Shown here: piece by piece, positions 39,025 to 48,984 of the stretch | Layout: the number at the start of each line of letters is the position of its first letter | How positions within the stretch are numbered: position 1 is the stretch's first letter | Assembly (NCBI RefSeq): GCF_000717275.1 | Contig: NZ_JNYV01000001.1 | Span: forward strand, 558,001-622,000 | Length of the DNA: 64,000 nucleotides | Source: Kitasatospora arboriphila | GTDB taxonomy: Bacteria; Actinomycetota; Actinomycetes; Mycobacteriales; Mycobacteriaceae | Direction: 5' to 3' | Translations under genes and position numbers: made by a program | Notes under the pieces: generated by a model | What the model was told of the DNA's origin: nothing | Database searches by the model: none | Seen by the model: only the letters and a program-made list of their open reading frames with translations

Positions 39025-40764
39025 TCAGCGGCCCGCGAGCAAGGTCTCGACCGCCACGTCGGAAGCGACCTCGGTGGCCTCGCCGGTGAAGCGATCCCGG
39101 ATCTCCACCGTGCCGTTCGCCCAGCCACGACCGACCACCACCACCACGGGCATGCCCAGCAGTTCGGCGTCCTTGAACTTCACTCCGGGCGAGGCCTTTC
39201 GGTCGTCGATCAACACGGACATACCGGCCGCGTCGAGGTCGGCGGCCAGACTCTGCGCCCCGGCCCATGCCTGTTCGTCCTTGTTCGCGATCACGAGGTG
39301 TATGTCGAAGGGCGCCACCGACTTCGGCCACCGCAGACCCTTCTCGTCGTGGTGTTGCTCGGCGATCACGGCGACCATCCGGGACACGCCGACCCCGTAG
39401 GAACCCTGGATGAGCCTTACGGGCTTGCCGTTCTCGCCGAGCACGTCCACATCGAATGCGTCGGTGTACTTGGTACCCAGCTGGAAGATGTGGCCGATCT
39501 CGATCCCACGGGCGGTCACCAGGGTGCCCAGGCCATCGGGCGACGGATCCCCGTCGCGCACCTCGGCGGCCTCGATCGTGCCGTCGGGCACGAAGTCCCG
39601 GCCGACCACCAGGTCCACCACGTGTTTGCCCGGCTCGTTCGCCCCGGTGATCCACGCGGTCCCGTCGACGATCCTGGGGTCGACCAGGTAGCGGACACCG
39701 TTGTCCTGCAAGGCCTTCGGGCCGATGTAACCGCGGACCAGAAACGGATTGGCCGCGAAATCGGCGTCTGTGATGAGTTCGGGTGCGGCAGGTTCCACAG
39801 CGGCTTCGAGCCGTTTCATGTCGACTTCGCGGTCCCCGGGCACACCCACCGCGAGCAATTCGGACGTGCCGTCGGGATGGCGCAGCTTCACCACCACGTT
39901 CTTGAGCGTGTCCGCCGCAGTGAAGCCGCGATCGGGGAAGGTCTCCTGTGCCCACGCCACGAGCGTGTCGATGGTGGGGGTGTTGCCGGTGTCGTGCACG
40001 GTCGCCTCGGGCAGGCCCTCGATGGGGCGCGCCGGCGGTGCCGGGGTGATGACGGCCTCGACGTTGGCCGCATACCCGGATTCGGGGCTGCGGACATAGG
40101 TGTCCTCGCCCACCTCGCTCTCGGCGAGGAATTCCTCGGACGCGCTGCCCCCCATCGCGCCCGACGTGGCGGCCACGATGACGTACTTGACCTGGAGCCT
40201 GCGGAAGATCGCCTGATACGCCTCACGGTGGGCGTCGTAGGACGCCTTCGATCCGTCGGTGTCCAGGTCGAAGGAATACGAGTCCTTCATGATGAACTCG
40301 CGGCCTCGCAGGATGCCCGCACGCGGGCGTTCTTCATCGCGATACTTGGTCTGGATCTGGTACAGCGTGACCGGGAGGTCTTTGTAGGACGAGTACTCCC
40401 CCTTCACCAGCTGCGCGAACAGCTCCTCGTGTGTCGGTCCGAGCAACATGTCCGCACCCTTGCGGTCCTTGAGCCGGAAGAGGGCATCGCCGTATTCGGT
40501 CCAGCGGCCGGTGACCTCGTACGGGTCGCGCGGCAGCAGCGCGGGCAGAGAGATCTCCTGGCCTCCGATGTTGTCCATCTCCTCGCGCACCACGGTCTCC
40601 ACCTTGCGCAGCACCTTCAGGCCCAGGGGCAGCCAGCTGTACACGCCTGGGGCAACCCGCCGGACGTAACCGCCGCGTACCAGCAGCCGGTGGCTGGGTA
40701 CCTCGGCGTCGGCTGGGTCGTCGCGCAGCGTGCGCAGGAACAGGGTCGACATGCGTGTGATCAC
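39025..40764 (-). CDS. proS: Prolyl-tRNA synthetase (bacterial type)
   Basis: A 579-residue class II synthetase that charges tRNA-Pro. Motif 2 lies in [23 protein letters not shown] (in pieces: [26 protein letters not shown]). An editing insertion domain of the bacterial type follows (about 220-400, [12 protein letters not shown] then [14 protein letters not shown]). Motif 3 is [12 protein letters not shown], and an anticodon-binding domain ends the protein. The ATG at 40764 is the first start; [13 protein letters not shown] four codons on is also conceivable. It converges on the DUF4439 gene and is divergent from yaaA across 80 bp. Confidence 0.96.
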   Translation of the reverse strand: MITRMSTLFLRTLRDDPADAEVPSHRLLVRGGYVRRVAPGVYSWLPLGLKVLRKVETVVREEMDNIGGQEISLPALLPRDPYEVTGRWTEYGDALFRLKDRKGADMLLGPTHEELFAQLVKGEYSSYKDLPVTLYQIQTKYRDEERPRAGILRGREFIMKDSYSFDLDTDGSKASYDAHREAYQAIFRRLQVKYVIVAATSGAMGGSASEEFLAESEVGEDTYVRSPESGYAANVEAVITPAPPARPIEGLPEATVHDTGNTPTIDTLVAWAQETFPDRGFTAADTLKNVVVKLRHPDGTSELLAVGVPGDREVDMKRLEAAVEPAAPELITDADFAANPFLVRGYIGPKALQDNGVRYLVDPRIVDGTAWITGANEPGKHVVDLVVGRDFVPDGTIEAAEVRDGDPSPDGLGTLVTARGIEIGHIFQLGTKYTDAFDVDVLGENGKPVRLIQGSYGVGVSRMVAVIAEQHHDEKGLRWPKSVAPFDIHLVIANKDEQAWAGAQSLAADLDAAGMSVLIDDRKASPGVKFKDAELLGMPVVVVVGRGWANGTVEIRDRFTGEATEVASDVAVETLLAGR

Positions 40765-40844
40765 GGTGTCACCTTAACGGGGTCTGGACGCCTTCCCGGC
40801 GGTGCCCGGTCACGGCTGAGCCGTCGGCGATACGGTGTTGCACT

Positions 40845-41588
40845 GTGCTGATCGTGCTACCCCCCTCGGAGACCAAGGCCGGAGGCGGCCGCGGCGCTCC
40901 ACTGGACCTGGACGCGTTGTCGTTGCCCACCCTGACGCCCATCCGCCGCAAGCTGGCCGAGGCCATCGTGTCCCTCGCCGACGACCACGACGCGAGCCGT
41001 AAGGCTCTGGGCCTGGGGGCGTCGGCGACGCCCGAAATCGAGCGGAACGCCCAGCTGTGGACGAGTCCGACACGTCCGGCGATCGAGCGATACACCGGTG
41101 TGTTGTTCGACGCACTCGACTACCCGTCGCTGACCCGGGCACACAAGACCAAGGCGATCGACCGTCTCGCCGTCGGCTCGGCGCTGTTCGGCGTCGTGCG
41201 AGCGGGCGACCTGATCCCGGCGTACCGACTGTCCGCGGGGTCGAAGATTCCCGGGTTCAGGACTTTGGCGGCCGAATGGAAACCCGCGCTCCCCGAGGCA
41301 CTGGCAGCTCTGGGCGAGGATGTGGTCATCGACCTGCGGTCGGGTGGTTACCAGCAACTGGGTCCTGTCCCCGACGCCATCACGGTGACCGTGCTGACCG
41401 AGGGCACTGACGGCACACGCACCGTTGTCAGCCACTTCAACAAGCACCACAAGGGTGTGGTGGCCCGGTCGCTGATCCGGTCTCGCAAACAGGTACGCGA
41501 CATCAACTCGTTGGCGGCAATCGTCGCCGACGGGGGTCAGCGAGCCGAGGTGGCCTCCGAGCGGGAGCTGATCGTCCTCACCGACTGA
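40845..41588 (+). CDS. yaaA: YaaA (DUF328) peroxide-stress-type protein
   Basis: A 247-residue YaaA/UPF0246 protein. LIVLPPSETKAGG is the conserved N-terminus, and HFNKHHKGVVARSLI near residue 202 is the diagnostic basic motif. In E. coli YaaA lowers free iron during peroxide stress and binds DNA; the actinobacterial role is untested. The start at 40845 is a GTG. It is divergent from proS and converges on efpA with an 18-bp gap. H2O2 released by the sarcosine oxidase of the nearby island could be relevant, but that link is speculative. Confidence 0.9.
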   Translation: MLIVLPPSETKAGGGRGAPLDLDALSLPTLTPIRRKLAEAIVSLADDHDASRKALGLGASATPEIERNAQLWTSPTRPAIERYTGVLFDALDYPSLTRAHKTKAIDRLAVGSALFGVVRAGDLIPAYRLSAGSKIPGFRTLAAEWKPALPEALAALGEDVVIDLRSGGYQQLGPVPDAITVTVLTEGTDGTRTVVSHFNKHHKGVVARSLIRSRKQVRDINSLAAIVADGGQRAEVASERELIVLTD

Positions 41589-41605
41589 GCGGTGGGAGCG
41601 CAGGG

Positions 41606-43117
41606 TCAGGCAGTCAGTTCGTTGGGGTCGATGTCGGTGTGGGCGGCCTCCTGGGCCGCTTGCCCCTCTGCGACGTCCTCGGGGGTGAAACGCATGAACA
41701 ACACCACCACACCGGCAAGGACGGCGATCGCGGCGCAACAGACGAACGCCAGCCCATAACCGCTCGCGAGCGCATCGAGCTGGCCTGCGTCCATCTCTTC
41801 CACCGGCCCGGTCACCCCGCCCTCGGACAATGTCCGGGAGGTCACCATCGCCCCGACCGCAACCAGGGCAATCGCTCCACCGAGGTTCTGTGCCACCTGC
41901 GCGAGCGCGGTCAGCGGTCCGATCTCGGTGGGCCCCACCCCGGCGACCACAGACAGCGTCAGCGGGATCACCGCCATACCCACGCCGGCTCCGATCACGA
42001 TCACCGGAATGAAGATGTGCGGCATGTAGGCGGGAGCATCGCGGGCGATCGCGGCAGCGTAGGCGCAGCCGGCAACCACCACCGAACCGCCGGTGATCAC
42101 CAACCATCGTGGCTGGAAACGCAACGCCAGTTTGGATGCGACGGCCGCCGCGATCCCGAGACCGAACGCGAACGGCACCACGGCCATGCCGCTCTGAATC
42201 GGTGAGTACTTGAGAATGCCCTGCAGGTACAGCGAGATGAACACCGCCATGCACATGATGATGGCGCCCGCCAGCAGGATCGCGACCAGCGCTGCGACGC
42301 GGCTGTGGTTGGCGAACAGACTGAACGGCAGGATGGGGTTGTCAGCATGACGCTCGACCATCACAAAGGCGATCAGCGCACAGATCCCCAAGATCAGCGG
42401 GACCACGACGATCGGACGTAACCAGCCTCCGGGTCCTTCGTTCACCGCCAGCACCACCAGGGAACAGCCGGCGGTGCCGAGCACGGCACCCCGGACGTCG
42501 AGCGGCAGTCGCTCACCCTGCGACTCCTGGAGGACAAAGATGGCGCCTATCGCGACGAGCAGACCGACCGGCACGTTGATCAGGAATACCAGCCGCCAGG
42601 ACAGTTCGGTGAGCACGCCTCCCGCGATCAGACCTGCCACCGAACCGATCCCGGTCATCGCGGCGTAGACCGCAAATGCCTGGTTGCGGGGTTTGCCCGG
42701 CGCGAATGTGGTTGCCACCAGGGCCATTGCGGTGGGCGCGGCCACCGCCGCCGAGGCGCCTTGCAGTCCGCGTCCGATGATCAGGCTGAACGGGTCCCAG
42801 GCGAGCCCGCAGAGCAGAGAGGTGACGGTGAAGGCCGCGACACCCCCGACGAACATCCTCTTGCGTCCGAAGGTGTCGCCGAGCCTTCCGCCGAGCAGCA
42901 TCAGACCACCGAACGCGAGCACGTACGCGGTGATGATCCACGCTCCGGCGCTGTCGGAGAGCTCCAACGCTGTCTGTATGCGGGGCAGAGCCAGTGCGGC
43001 TACCGTGCCGTCGAGCACCACGAGCAGCTGCATACCGCCCAGCACGACGATCTGCGGACCCCACACGCGGGTCTGTCCGACGTCAGCAGACATGCGTGTC
43101 GATGAGGTCATGGGCAT
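41606..43117 (-). CDS. efpA: MFS drug efflux transporter, EfpA-like (DHA2 family)
   Basis: A 503-residue 14-helix major facilitator. It has motif A (GGRLGDTFGRKRMFV), motif C (GIGSVAGLIAGGVLTELSWR, split: GIGSVAGLIAGG then LTELSWR) and the helix-1 LDGTVAALALPRIQ typical of DHA2 pumps. It aligns with M. tuberculosis EfpA throughout, although the long N-terminal extension is absent. EfpA is a proton-driven exporter and lipid-related carrier. The ATG at 43117 is the first start; 43111 and 43093 are alternatives. It follows cysG by 42 bp, so it may be co-transcribed with the cob genes, an order shared with M. tuberculosis. Confidence 0.9.
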   Translation of the reverse strand: MPMTSSTRMSADVGQTRVWGPQIVVLGGMQLLVVLDGTVAALALPRIQTALELSDSAGAWIITAYVLAFGGLMLLGGRLGDTFGRKRMFVGGVAAFTVTSLLCGLAWDPFSLIIGRGLQGASAAVAAPTAMALVATTFAPGKPRNQAFAVYAAMTGIGSVAGLIAGGVLTELSWRLVFLINVPVGLLVAIGAIFVLQESQGERLPLDVRGAVLGTAGCSLVVLAVNEGPGGWLRPIVVVPLILGICALIAFVMVERHADNPILPFSLFANHSRVAALVAILLAGAIIMCMAVFISLYLQGILKYSPIQSGMAVVPFAFGLGIAAAVASKLALRFQPRWLVITGGSVVVAGCAYAAAIARDAPAYMPHIFIPVIVIGAGVGMAVIPLTLSVVAGVGPTEIGPLTALAQVAQNLGGAIALVAVGAMVTSRTLSEGGVTGPVEEMDAGQLDALASGYGLAFVCCAAIAVLAGVVVLFMRFTPEDVAEGQAAQEAAHTDIDPNELTA

Positions 43118-43159
43118 CGACGGTACCGCCGCCTGGTCGCCATTTCACAATCAAGCTTG

Positions 43160-44431
43160 TCACGGTCCGGTCGCGGGAGTCCCGGTGCTGCCGGTTTCCG
43201 CGTCGAACCCGGCGACCGGACCGATCACCACGATCGCGGGCGGGCGAACGTTCTGCGAGCGTGCGTCCGCGGCCGCCGCAGCAAGCGTCGAGCGCACGAC
43301 CCGCTGGCTGCTCAGTGTGGCGTTCTCGATGATCGCGACGGGGGTCGCCTCGTCCCGCCCGCCTTTCAGCAGCGCCGCAGTGAACACGTCGAGTCGCTCG
43401 ACGGCCATCATCAGCACGATGGTGCCGCGCATCTTCGCCAGCGAAGGCCATTCGACGAGGGAGTCGGGATGATCGGGCGGGATGTGCCCGGAGACCACCA
43501 CCACCTCGTGGGTCATCCCCCGGTGCGTCACCGGGATGCCGGCGGCCGACGGACCGGCGATGGCGCTGGTGATCCCGGGGACCACCGTCACCGGCACACC
43601 CGCGGCCACACATGCGGCGAGTTCTTCGAATCCCCGGCCGTAGACGTACGGATCCCCGCCCTTGAAGCGGACCACGAACTTGCCCGCCTTGGCGCGGTCG
43701 ATGAGGACCTCGTTGATCGACTCCTGCTTCATTGCCCGTCCGTAGGGCACTTTCGCGGCATCGATGATCTCCACGTGCGGCCCCAGCTCGGCGAGCAGCG
43801 CCGGCGGCGCGAGACGATCGGCGACGACCACATCGGCAGCGGCGAGCAACCGCCGACCACGCACCGTGATCAGATCCGGATCACCCGGACCACCTCCGAC
43901 GAGCGCGACCCCGGGCGGCTGTGAACCATGTGCAGCCGCCTCCAGACCGGCAGCGCCCAACTCGCCGCCGCCCAACGCCTGACCGATCGCTGTCCGGACC
44001 GCGGCAGACCGTCGGTGGTCCCCACCGGACAGCACACCGATGCTCAGGTGGTCGTGCCGCAACGACGCAGGGGTCACGGCGGTACCGTGCCGCGCATCGT
44101 CGGCGCGAACACAGAAGATGCGCCGTGATTCGGCCTCGGCCACCACCGCGGCGTTGACCTCGGGGTCGTCCGTGCACGCGAGCGCGTACCAGGCATCTGC
44201 GAGATCGCCGTCGCGGTATTCCCTCAGCGACAACGTGATGCCCGGGAACGATTCGACGGTCGGGGTTGCCTCGGGGGCGATGACGTGGATGTCCGCGCCG
44301 CTGTCGGCGAGGGTGCCCAATCGTCTCTGCACCACCGAACCCGCACCGATGATCACCACCCGACGTCCGGACAGACTGAGCCCCACCAGGTAGTGATCGG
44401 CCTGCTGGCCTTCGAGTTCCTTGTCCGACAT
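43160..44431 (-). CDS. cysG: Siroheme synthase (precorrin-2 dehydrogenase + uroporphyrinogen-III methyltransferase)
   Basis: A 423-residue fusion. The N-terminal Rossmann domain (RRVVIIGAGSVVQRRLGTL, residues 23-41) is the precorrin-2 dehydrogenase/ferrochelatase. From about residue 170 a SAM-dependent uroporphyrinogen-III methyltransferase follows, with VALVGGGPGDPDLITVRG, ADVVVADRLAPP, RFKGGDPYVYGRG and VPGITSAIAGPSAAGIP. It feeds both siroheme (sulfite/nitrite reductases) and cobalamin. It is shorter than E. coli CysG in the linker. It follows cobB by 60 bp in the chelatase-cobO-cobB-cysG order. Confidence 0.94.
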   Translation of the reverse strand: MSDKELEGQQADHYLVGLSLSGRRVVIIGAGSVVQRRLGTLADSGADIHVIAPEATPTVESFPGITLSLREYRDGDLADAWYALACTDDPEVNAAVVAEAESRRIFCVRADDARHGTAVTPASLRHDHLSIGVLSGGDHRRSAAVRTAIGQALGGGELGAAGLEAAAHGSQPPGVALVGGGPGDPDLITVRGRRLLAAADVVVADRLAPPALLAELGPHVEIIDAAKVPYGRAMKQESINEVLIDRAKAGKFVVRFKGGDPYVYGRGFEELAACVAAGVPVTVVPGITSAIAGPSAAGIPVTHRGMTHEVVVVSGHIPPDHPDSLVEWPSLAKMRGTIVLMMAVERLDVFTAALLKGGRDEATPVAIIENATLSSQRVVRSTLAAAAADARSQNVRPPAIVVIGPVAGFDAETGSTGTPATGP

Positions 44432-44491
44432 GCGATAAACCGTACCCAGCGCACTTCGTGTGCACGGTCGGCACCTAGGGCGTCGCGCTCG

Positions 44492-45901
44492 TCAGTACTG
44501 CGAAACGCTGTCGAACGCGGTTCTTGCCGCCTGCACCAGGCGCGCGACGACCTCCGGCCGGCCTGCCGGATGTGTGTGCAGATACGACGCGTGCACGTTG
44601 CCCTGTACCCAACCCTCGATGTGGGCCTCCCCATCGCGCCGCCACCCCCAGGCACTCGGCTTCGAGCCGTCGAGAGCCGTGATGGTGGTGCGGTGGAACT
44701 CGTGCCCCCGCATCCGGGAACCGGCATCGAACAGCACCGAATCCGTCAGGGCGACGGCGTCCCGGTAGCCGAGTGTGAGTGTCTTGCCGAAGGTTCCACG
44801 CAACGGGAGCACCCCGGCCATCACATGATCATCGAGGCTCTGGGCCAGGTAGAGCAGTCCCGCGCATTCGGCGTGGATGGGGATTCCGGAACGTGCGACT
44901 GTACGCAGCTGGGTCAGCAGCCGGCGGTTGGCGGCGAGAGCCGCGGCGTGTTCCTCGGGGAATCCGCCACCGATGACAACACCCGAGCACCCATCGGGTA
45001 AGAGGTCGGTGAGGGGGTCGAACGGCACCACCGACGCGCCGGCGGCGGCCAGGAGTTCGGAGTGTTCGGCGTACCCGAATGTGAAGGCCGCACCGGATGC
45101 GAGCGCGATGACCGGCCTGGTGTCGCCGGACTCAGATTCGTCGACCCCGACCTCCAGTTCCGGTGACCACATCGGGCCGACGGCACCCGCGCCGATGTCG
45201 GCGGCGGCGACCAGGGCGGCCAGATCGACTGCGCCGCCGATCAATTCGGTCATGGCATCGATCGCTGCGACTGCTTCGGGCCCCCGTTCGGCAGCGGGTA
45301 TCAAACCCAGGTGGCGCGAGGGCACGGCCATTTTGGCATTGCGGGGAACGGCGCCGAACACCTGAAGCCCGGCGCGAGCACAGGCCTGGCGAAGCACGAA
45401 CTCGTGCCGGGGGGAACCAACCCGGTTGAGGATCACACCCCGGATGTCGATGCCTGGATCGAAGCTGACGAACCCGTGCAGGATCGCGGCGAGGCTCTGA
45501 CTGTGTCCGGATGCGTCGATCACCAGCACCACCGGCGCACCGAGTAGGGATGCGACCTGAGCGGTGGATCCGGGCGCGATCGCCGGCATGTGGTCTTCGG
45601 TGATGCGGCCGTCGAACAACCCCATGACGCCTTCGACGACGGCGATGTCGCAGCCGGCGGACCCGGCTCGATACAGCGGACCGATGCGGTCCTCGCCGAC
45701 GAGCACGGGGTCGAGATTGCGGCCCGGCCGGCCCGCCGCCAGTCCGTGGTAGCCGGGGTCGATGTAGTCGGGGCCGACCTTGAAGGGCGCGACACGGTGC
45801 CCGGCCCGGGCCAGAGCGCCGATCAAACCAGTTGTGACAGTGGTCTTACCGCTTCCGGATGCCGGAGCGGCGATGACGAGTGCCGGTGGAGCCGTCACCA
45901 T
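44492..45901 (-). CDS. cobB: Cobyrinic/hydrogenobyrinic acid a,c-diamide synthase
   Basis: A 469-residue CobB that amidates side chains a and c of the corrin ring with glutamine and ATP. The N-terminal P-loop is ASGSGKTTVT (residues 12-21). The C-terminal class I glutaminase domain carries AECAGLLYLAQSL (nucleophile cysteine) and GHEFHRTTI. The ATG at 45901 follows AGGGG by 5-6 bases and overlaps the cobO stop; the GTG one codon later (45898) is an alternative with a GTGA overlap. Everything upstream in the longer frame is inside cobO and is rejected. Confidence 0.94.
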   Translation of the reverse strand: MVTAPPALVIAAPASGSGKTTVTTGLIGALARAGHRVAPFKVGPDYIDPGYHGLAAGRPGRNLDPVLVGEDRIGPLYRAGSAGCDIAVVEGVMGLFDGRITEDHMPAIAPGSTAQVASLLGAPVVLVIDASGHSQSLAAILHGFVSFDPGIDIRGVILNRVGSPRHEFVLRQACARAGLQVFGAVPRNAKMAVPSRHLGLIPAAERGPEAVAAIDAMTELIGGAVDLAALVAAADIGAGAVGPMWSPELEVGVDESESGDTRPVIALASGAAFTFGYAEHSELLAAAGASVVPFDPLTDLLPDGCSGVVIGGGFPEEHAAALAANRRLLTQLRTVARSGIPIHAECAGLLYLAQSLDDHVMAGVLPLRGTFGKTLTLGYRDAVALTDSVLFDAGSRMRGHEFHRTTITALDGSKPSAWGWRRDGEAHIEGWVQGNVHASYLHTHPAGRPEVVARLVQAARTAFDSVSQY

Positions 45902-46509
45902 TCGATCCCCTTCTGACCCTTGCGACCGGCATCCATCGGGTGTCGGGTCTTGACCATCTCCGTGACGAGGTCGGCGGCGTCGACCAGCGCGGCCGGAGCG
46001 CGACGACCGGTGATCACCACGTGCTGTTTGCCTTCCCTGGACCTCAGCACCTCGATGACGTCGTCTACATCCACCCACCCCCAGTTGAGTGGATAGGTGA
46101 ACTCGTCGAGGACATAGAACTCGTGGGTCCTCGCGAGGATGCGGCGCCGGATCTCGAGCCACCCCTGGGCAGCCTGCTCGGCGTGGTCGGATTCCTTGCC
46201 CGAGTGGCGGATCCACGACCAGCCCTCGCCCATCTTGTGCCACTGCACCGGGCCACCCTGGCCTGTCTGGGCGTGGAGTTCACCGAGCGCGGTCAGTGCG
46301 GACTCTTCGCCGACTTTCCACTTGGCACTCTTGACGAACTGGAACACGCCGATGTCGAGGCCGGCGTTCCAGGCACGCATGGCCATCCCGAATGCTGCCG
46401 TCGACTTGCCCTTGCCGTCACCGGTGTGAACAGCCAGCACCGGCAGGTTACGGCGCGCCCGGGTGGTCAGACCGTCGTCGGGGATGACCGATGGAACTCC
46501 CTGTGGCAC
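45895..46509 (-). CDS. cobO: Cob(I)alamin adenosyltransferase, CobO type
   Basis: A 204-residue CobO/BtuR that adenosylates the corrinoid cobalt. The unusual reversed-type P-loop is VHTGDGKGKSTAAFG near residues 29-43. FQFVKSAKW, HKMGEGWSW and VLDEFTYPLNWGW are family signatures, and the C-terminus ends in KGQKGIEW. The GTG at 46509 has GAGAGGA upstream and gives the usual length (M. tuberculosis CobO 207 aa). It overlaps cobB and follows the chelatase gene by 58 bp. Confidence 0.95.
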   Translation of the reverse strand: MPQGVPSVIPDDGLTTRARRNLPVLAVHTGDGKGKSTAAFGMAMRAWNAGLDIGVFQFVKSAKWKVGEESALTALGELHAQTGQGGPVQWHKMGEGWSWIRHSGKESDHAEQAAQGWLEIRRRILARTHEFYVLDEFTYPLNWGWVDVDDVIEVLRSREGKQHVVITGRRAPAALVDAADLVTEMVKTRHPMDAGRKGQKGIEW

Positions 46510-46567
46510 AGCTCTTCCTCTCTCGGTGTGGTGGTCTGTGAGTGTCCCGGCGCCTACACATCCGTGC

Positions 46568-48508
46568 TCAGGCAGCCGCGCGGACGACGCCGGCGACACC
46601 ACCGGCGGTGAGGTCGGCAAGTTGCACGCACTGACCACCGAGGCCATGGGCGAGCGTTGCCGCAAGCCCGAGACGGATCATGCCGTGCTCACAGTCGATC
46701 ACGATGGATGTGGTCCCGTCGCGACGGAGCCGGTCGGCCGCCGCCGCGGCCCTGGGCAAAGCGCCCGTACCGGCTGTCGCCCGGCCATCGGTCAGCACGA
46801 CCACCAGGGGGCGCCGATGAGGCTCTTTGAATGAGTTCCGGCGGATCACCTCGCGGGCCGTGAGCAGGCCTTCGGCCAGCGGCGTGCGTCCGCCGGTGCG
46901 CAGACCGGTCAGCCTCCGTACCGCGGCGTCCACGGACCGGGTCGGCGGAACCGCGACCTCTGCGCCGTCACCGCGCACCGTCACCACGGCGACACGATCA
47001 CGTCGCTGGTACGAATCGCGCAGCATGGACACCACTGCGCCAGACACTGCGTCCAGACGCTTACGTGCCGCCATGGATCCCGACAGGTCGAGGACAAAGA
47101 CCACCAAGTTGCCTTCTTTGCCGCGGCGCAGCGCACCCCGGACGTCTTGCGGTAGTACCTGCAGTCGCGTGGTGCCCCGCTCGAGGTGGCCTTCCGCAGC
47201 GGCCAGAATCGTGCCGATCAGGTGCACGCCACTTCCGCCTTCGGTGACCGCTCGAACTGCCTGCCCCCGTACGCTCAGCGATTGCGAACGTCGACCCGGC
47301 TCCCCGGCGCCAACACCCACGGCACTGATCGGTTTGACCTTGCCGGACGCGCGGGTCGGCGAGAATCCGCCGCTCGGCGGCGTCGCTCCCCCACCCTTCG
47401 GGCCGTCCGGACCGGGGTCGTCGGGGTCGGTGTCCGCCGGATCGCCAGGCGGCGATGACTCGGGCTCTGGCCCGGGCGCTTGTTCTTCCGAGTTCTGATT
47501 GTCCGGCTCGTGCGACTGCTCGTCCGCCTTCTGCAAGGCGTCGTCGAGTTGGTCCTCGGTGAGACCGGGCTCATCAAAGGGGTCGCGGCGACGTCGGTGC
47601 GGCAACGCGAGTTCGACTGCACGCCGGACGTCGATGTCCTCGACGAGGTCGGATCCACGCCATGCGGCATGAGCCCGGGCGGCACGGGCGACCACGAGAT
47701 CACCGCGTAGACCGTCCACCTGGAGCTCCATGCAGATCGCCGCGATACGTCGGAGTTGGGCCGGCGGCAGCCGTACCGATCCGAGCACCGAGCGTGCCCG
47801 CGCGATGGCTGCGGCGACCTCGGCGTCCTGGTCGGTGAACTGTGCCGCGAACCCTGCCGGGTCGTCTTCGTACGCAAGTCGGCGTTCCATCACCTGGACG
47901 CGCGTCGCGATCTCCTGCGGCGCGGCGACATCCACCGCCAGTCCGAATCGATCCAGCAGCTGCGGGCGGAGCTCACCCTCTTCGGGGTTCATCGTCCCCA
48001 CGAGGACAAAACGGGCCGCTTGCGTATGCGAGACGCCGTCACGCTCGATGACCACCCGGCCCGTCGCCGCTGCGTCCAGCAGCACGTCGACAAGGTGGTC
48101 GGCGAGCAGGTTGACCTCGTCGATGTAGAGCACTCCCCCGTCGGCATTCGCCAACAGCCCTGGCGTGAAGGCTTTTTCACCCTCGGACAGAATTTTCTGC
48201 AGGTCGAGTGAACCGACCACCCGATCCTCGGTGGCACCGATCGGCAATTCCACCACCGACGCCCCCGTGTCGTCGCGAGCAGGCAGCAGCGGACCGAGCG
48301 CCCTCACCACGGTGGTCTTGGCCGTGCCCTTTTCGCCCCGGATCAGCACGCCACCGATCGACGGCGCGATGGCGGCGAGGATGAGCGCCAGCTTGAGCTG
48401 TTCTTGTCCGACAACAGCACTGAACGGAAACGGGAGGTCCAGCCCGGCATCGCTGTCGTGCCCAGGGCCCCCGCCGAAGGCTGTCCCTCGGGAGAGCGGA
48501 TCCCTCAC
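46568..48508 (-). CDS. Chelatase-type AAA+/VWA fusion (ChlI-ChlD like)
   Basis: A 646-residue fusion resembling M. tuberculosis Rv2850c. An AAA+ domain (about 20-330) has Walker [10 protein letters not shown], Walker [11 protein letters not shown] and an arginine-finger region [13 protein letters not shown]. It is followed by an acidic Pro/Asp/Gln-rich linker (about 345-430) and a VWA domain with the MIDAS signature [11 protein letters not shown], then [12 protein letters not shown]. Such proteins drive Mg or Co insertion. In a cob cluster, cobalt is the better guess, but no CobN-type subunit is visible here. The GTG at 48508 lies 4 bp after the GNAT stop; a GTG at 48532 is possible. Confidence 0.85.
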   Translation of the reverse strand: MRDPLSRGTAFGGGPGHDSDAGLDLPFPFSAVVGQEQLKLALILAAIAPSIGGVLIRGEKGTAKTTVVRALGPLLPARDDTGASVVELPIGATEDRVVGSLDLQKILSEGEKAFTPGLLANADGGVLYIDEVNLLADHLVDVLLDAAATGRVVIERDGVSHTQAARFVLVGTMNPEEGELRPQLLDRFGLAVDVAAPQEIATRVQVMERRLAYEDDPAGFAAQFTDQDAEVAAAIARARSVLGSVRLPPAQLRRIAAICMELQVDGLRGDLVVARAARAHAAWRGSDLVEDIDVRRAVELALPHRRRRDPFDEPGLTEDQLDDALQKADEQSHEPDNQNSEEQAPGPEPESSPPGDPADTDPDDPGPDGPKGGGATPPSGGFSPTRASGKVKPISAVGVGAGEPGRRSQSLSVRGQAVRAVTEGGSGVHLIGTILAAAEGHLERGTTRLQVLPQDVRGALRRGKEGNLVVFVLDLSGSMAARKRLDAVSGAVVSMLRDSYQRRDRVAVVTVRGDGAEVAVPPTRSVDAAVRRLTGLRTGGRTPLAEGLLTAREVIRRNSFKEPHRRPLVVVLTDGRATAGTGALPRAAAAADRLRRDGTTSIVIDCEHGMIRLGLAATLAHGLGGQCVQLADLTAGGVAGVVRAAA

Positions 48509-48512
48509 ACCG

Positions 48513-48971
48513 TCAGCGATGTCCGCCGCCACGAACCATCGGCACATGTGGGACGCCGTCGAGCAGATGCTCCTCGCCGTCGACGACGAAACCGTGCTTG
48601 GCGTACATGTCGATGAGGTAGGTCTGCGCATGAATACGGCAGAGGTCCGAACCGACGTCTGCCAGAGCCGTCTGCAGCAGCCGGGTTGTGTGGCCCTGAC
48701 CTCGGTGCGCGCGGTCGGTACACAGGCGGCCGATCCGGTAGGACTTGCCGCCTTCGTGCTCTTCGAGCAGTCGCAGGGTGCTGATGATCTCGCCGTCTTC
48801 TTCGAGCCACAGATGCCTCGTGTCCGGATCGAGGTCGCGCCCGTCGAGGTCGAGATACGGACACGACTGCTCGACGACGAACACCTCCACTCGCAGCTGC
48901 AGGATCTTGTAGAGGGTCGACATCTCGATGTCTTGGGCCCAGCTGCGGTGCAGGCTCGCGGTGGCGGTCAT
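48513..48971 (-). CDS. GNAT acetyltransferase, ElaA-like
   Basis: A 152-residue single-domain GNAT acetyltransferase of the ElaA type. [20 protein letters not shown] then LDLDGRDLD is the ElaA N-terminus, and the acetyl-CoA loop is [13 protein letters not shown]. The C-terminus has [12 protein letters not shown]. The acceptor is unknown. The ATG at 48971 is taken because the longer frame from 49025 overlaps mqo. It lies 13 bp after the mqo stop and 4 bp before the chelatase, as in M. tuberculosis (Rv2851c). Confidence 0.87.
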   Translation of the reverse strand: MTATASLHRSWAQDIEMSTLYKILQLRVEVFVVEQSCPYLDLDGRDLDPDTRHLWLEEDGEIISTLRLLEEHEGGKSYRIGRLCTDRAHRGQGHTTRLLQTALADVGSDLCRIHAQTYLIDMYAKHGFVVDGEEHLLDGVPHVPMVRGGGHR

Positions 48972-48984
48972 ATGCAAGTGCCTA

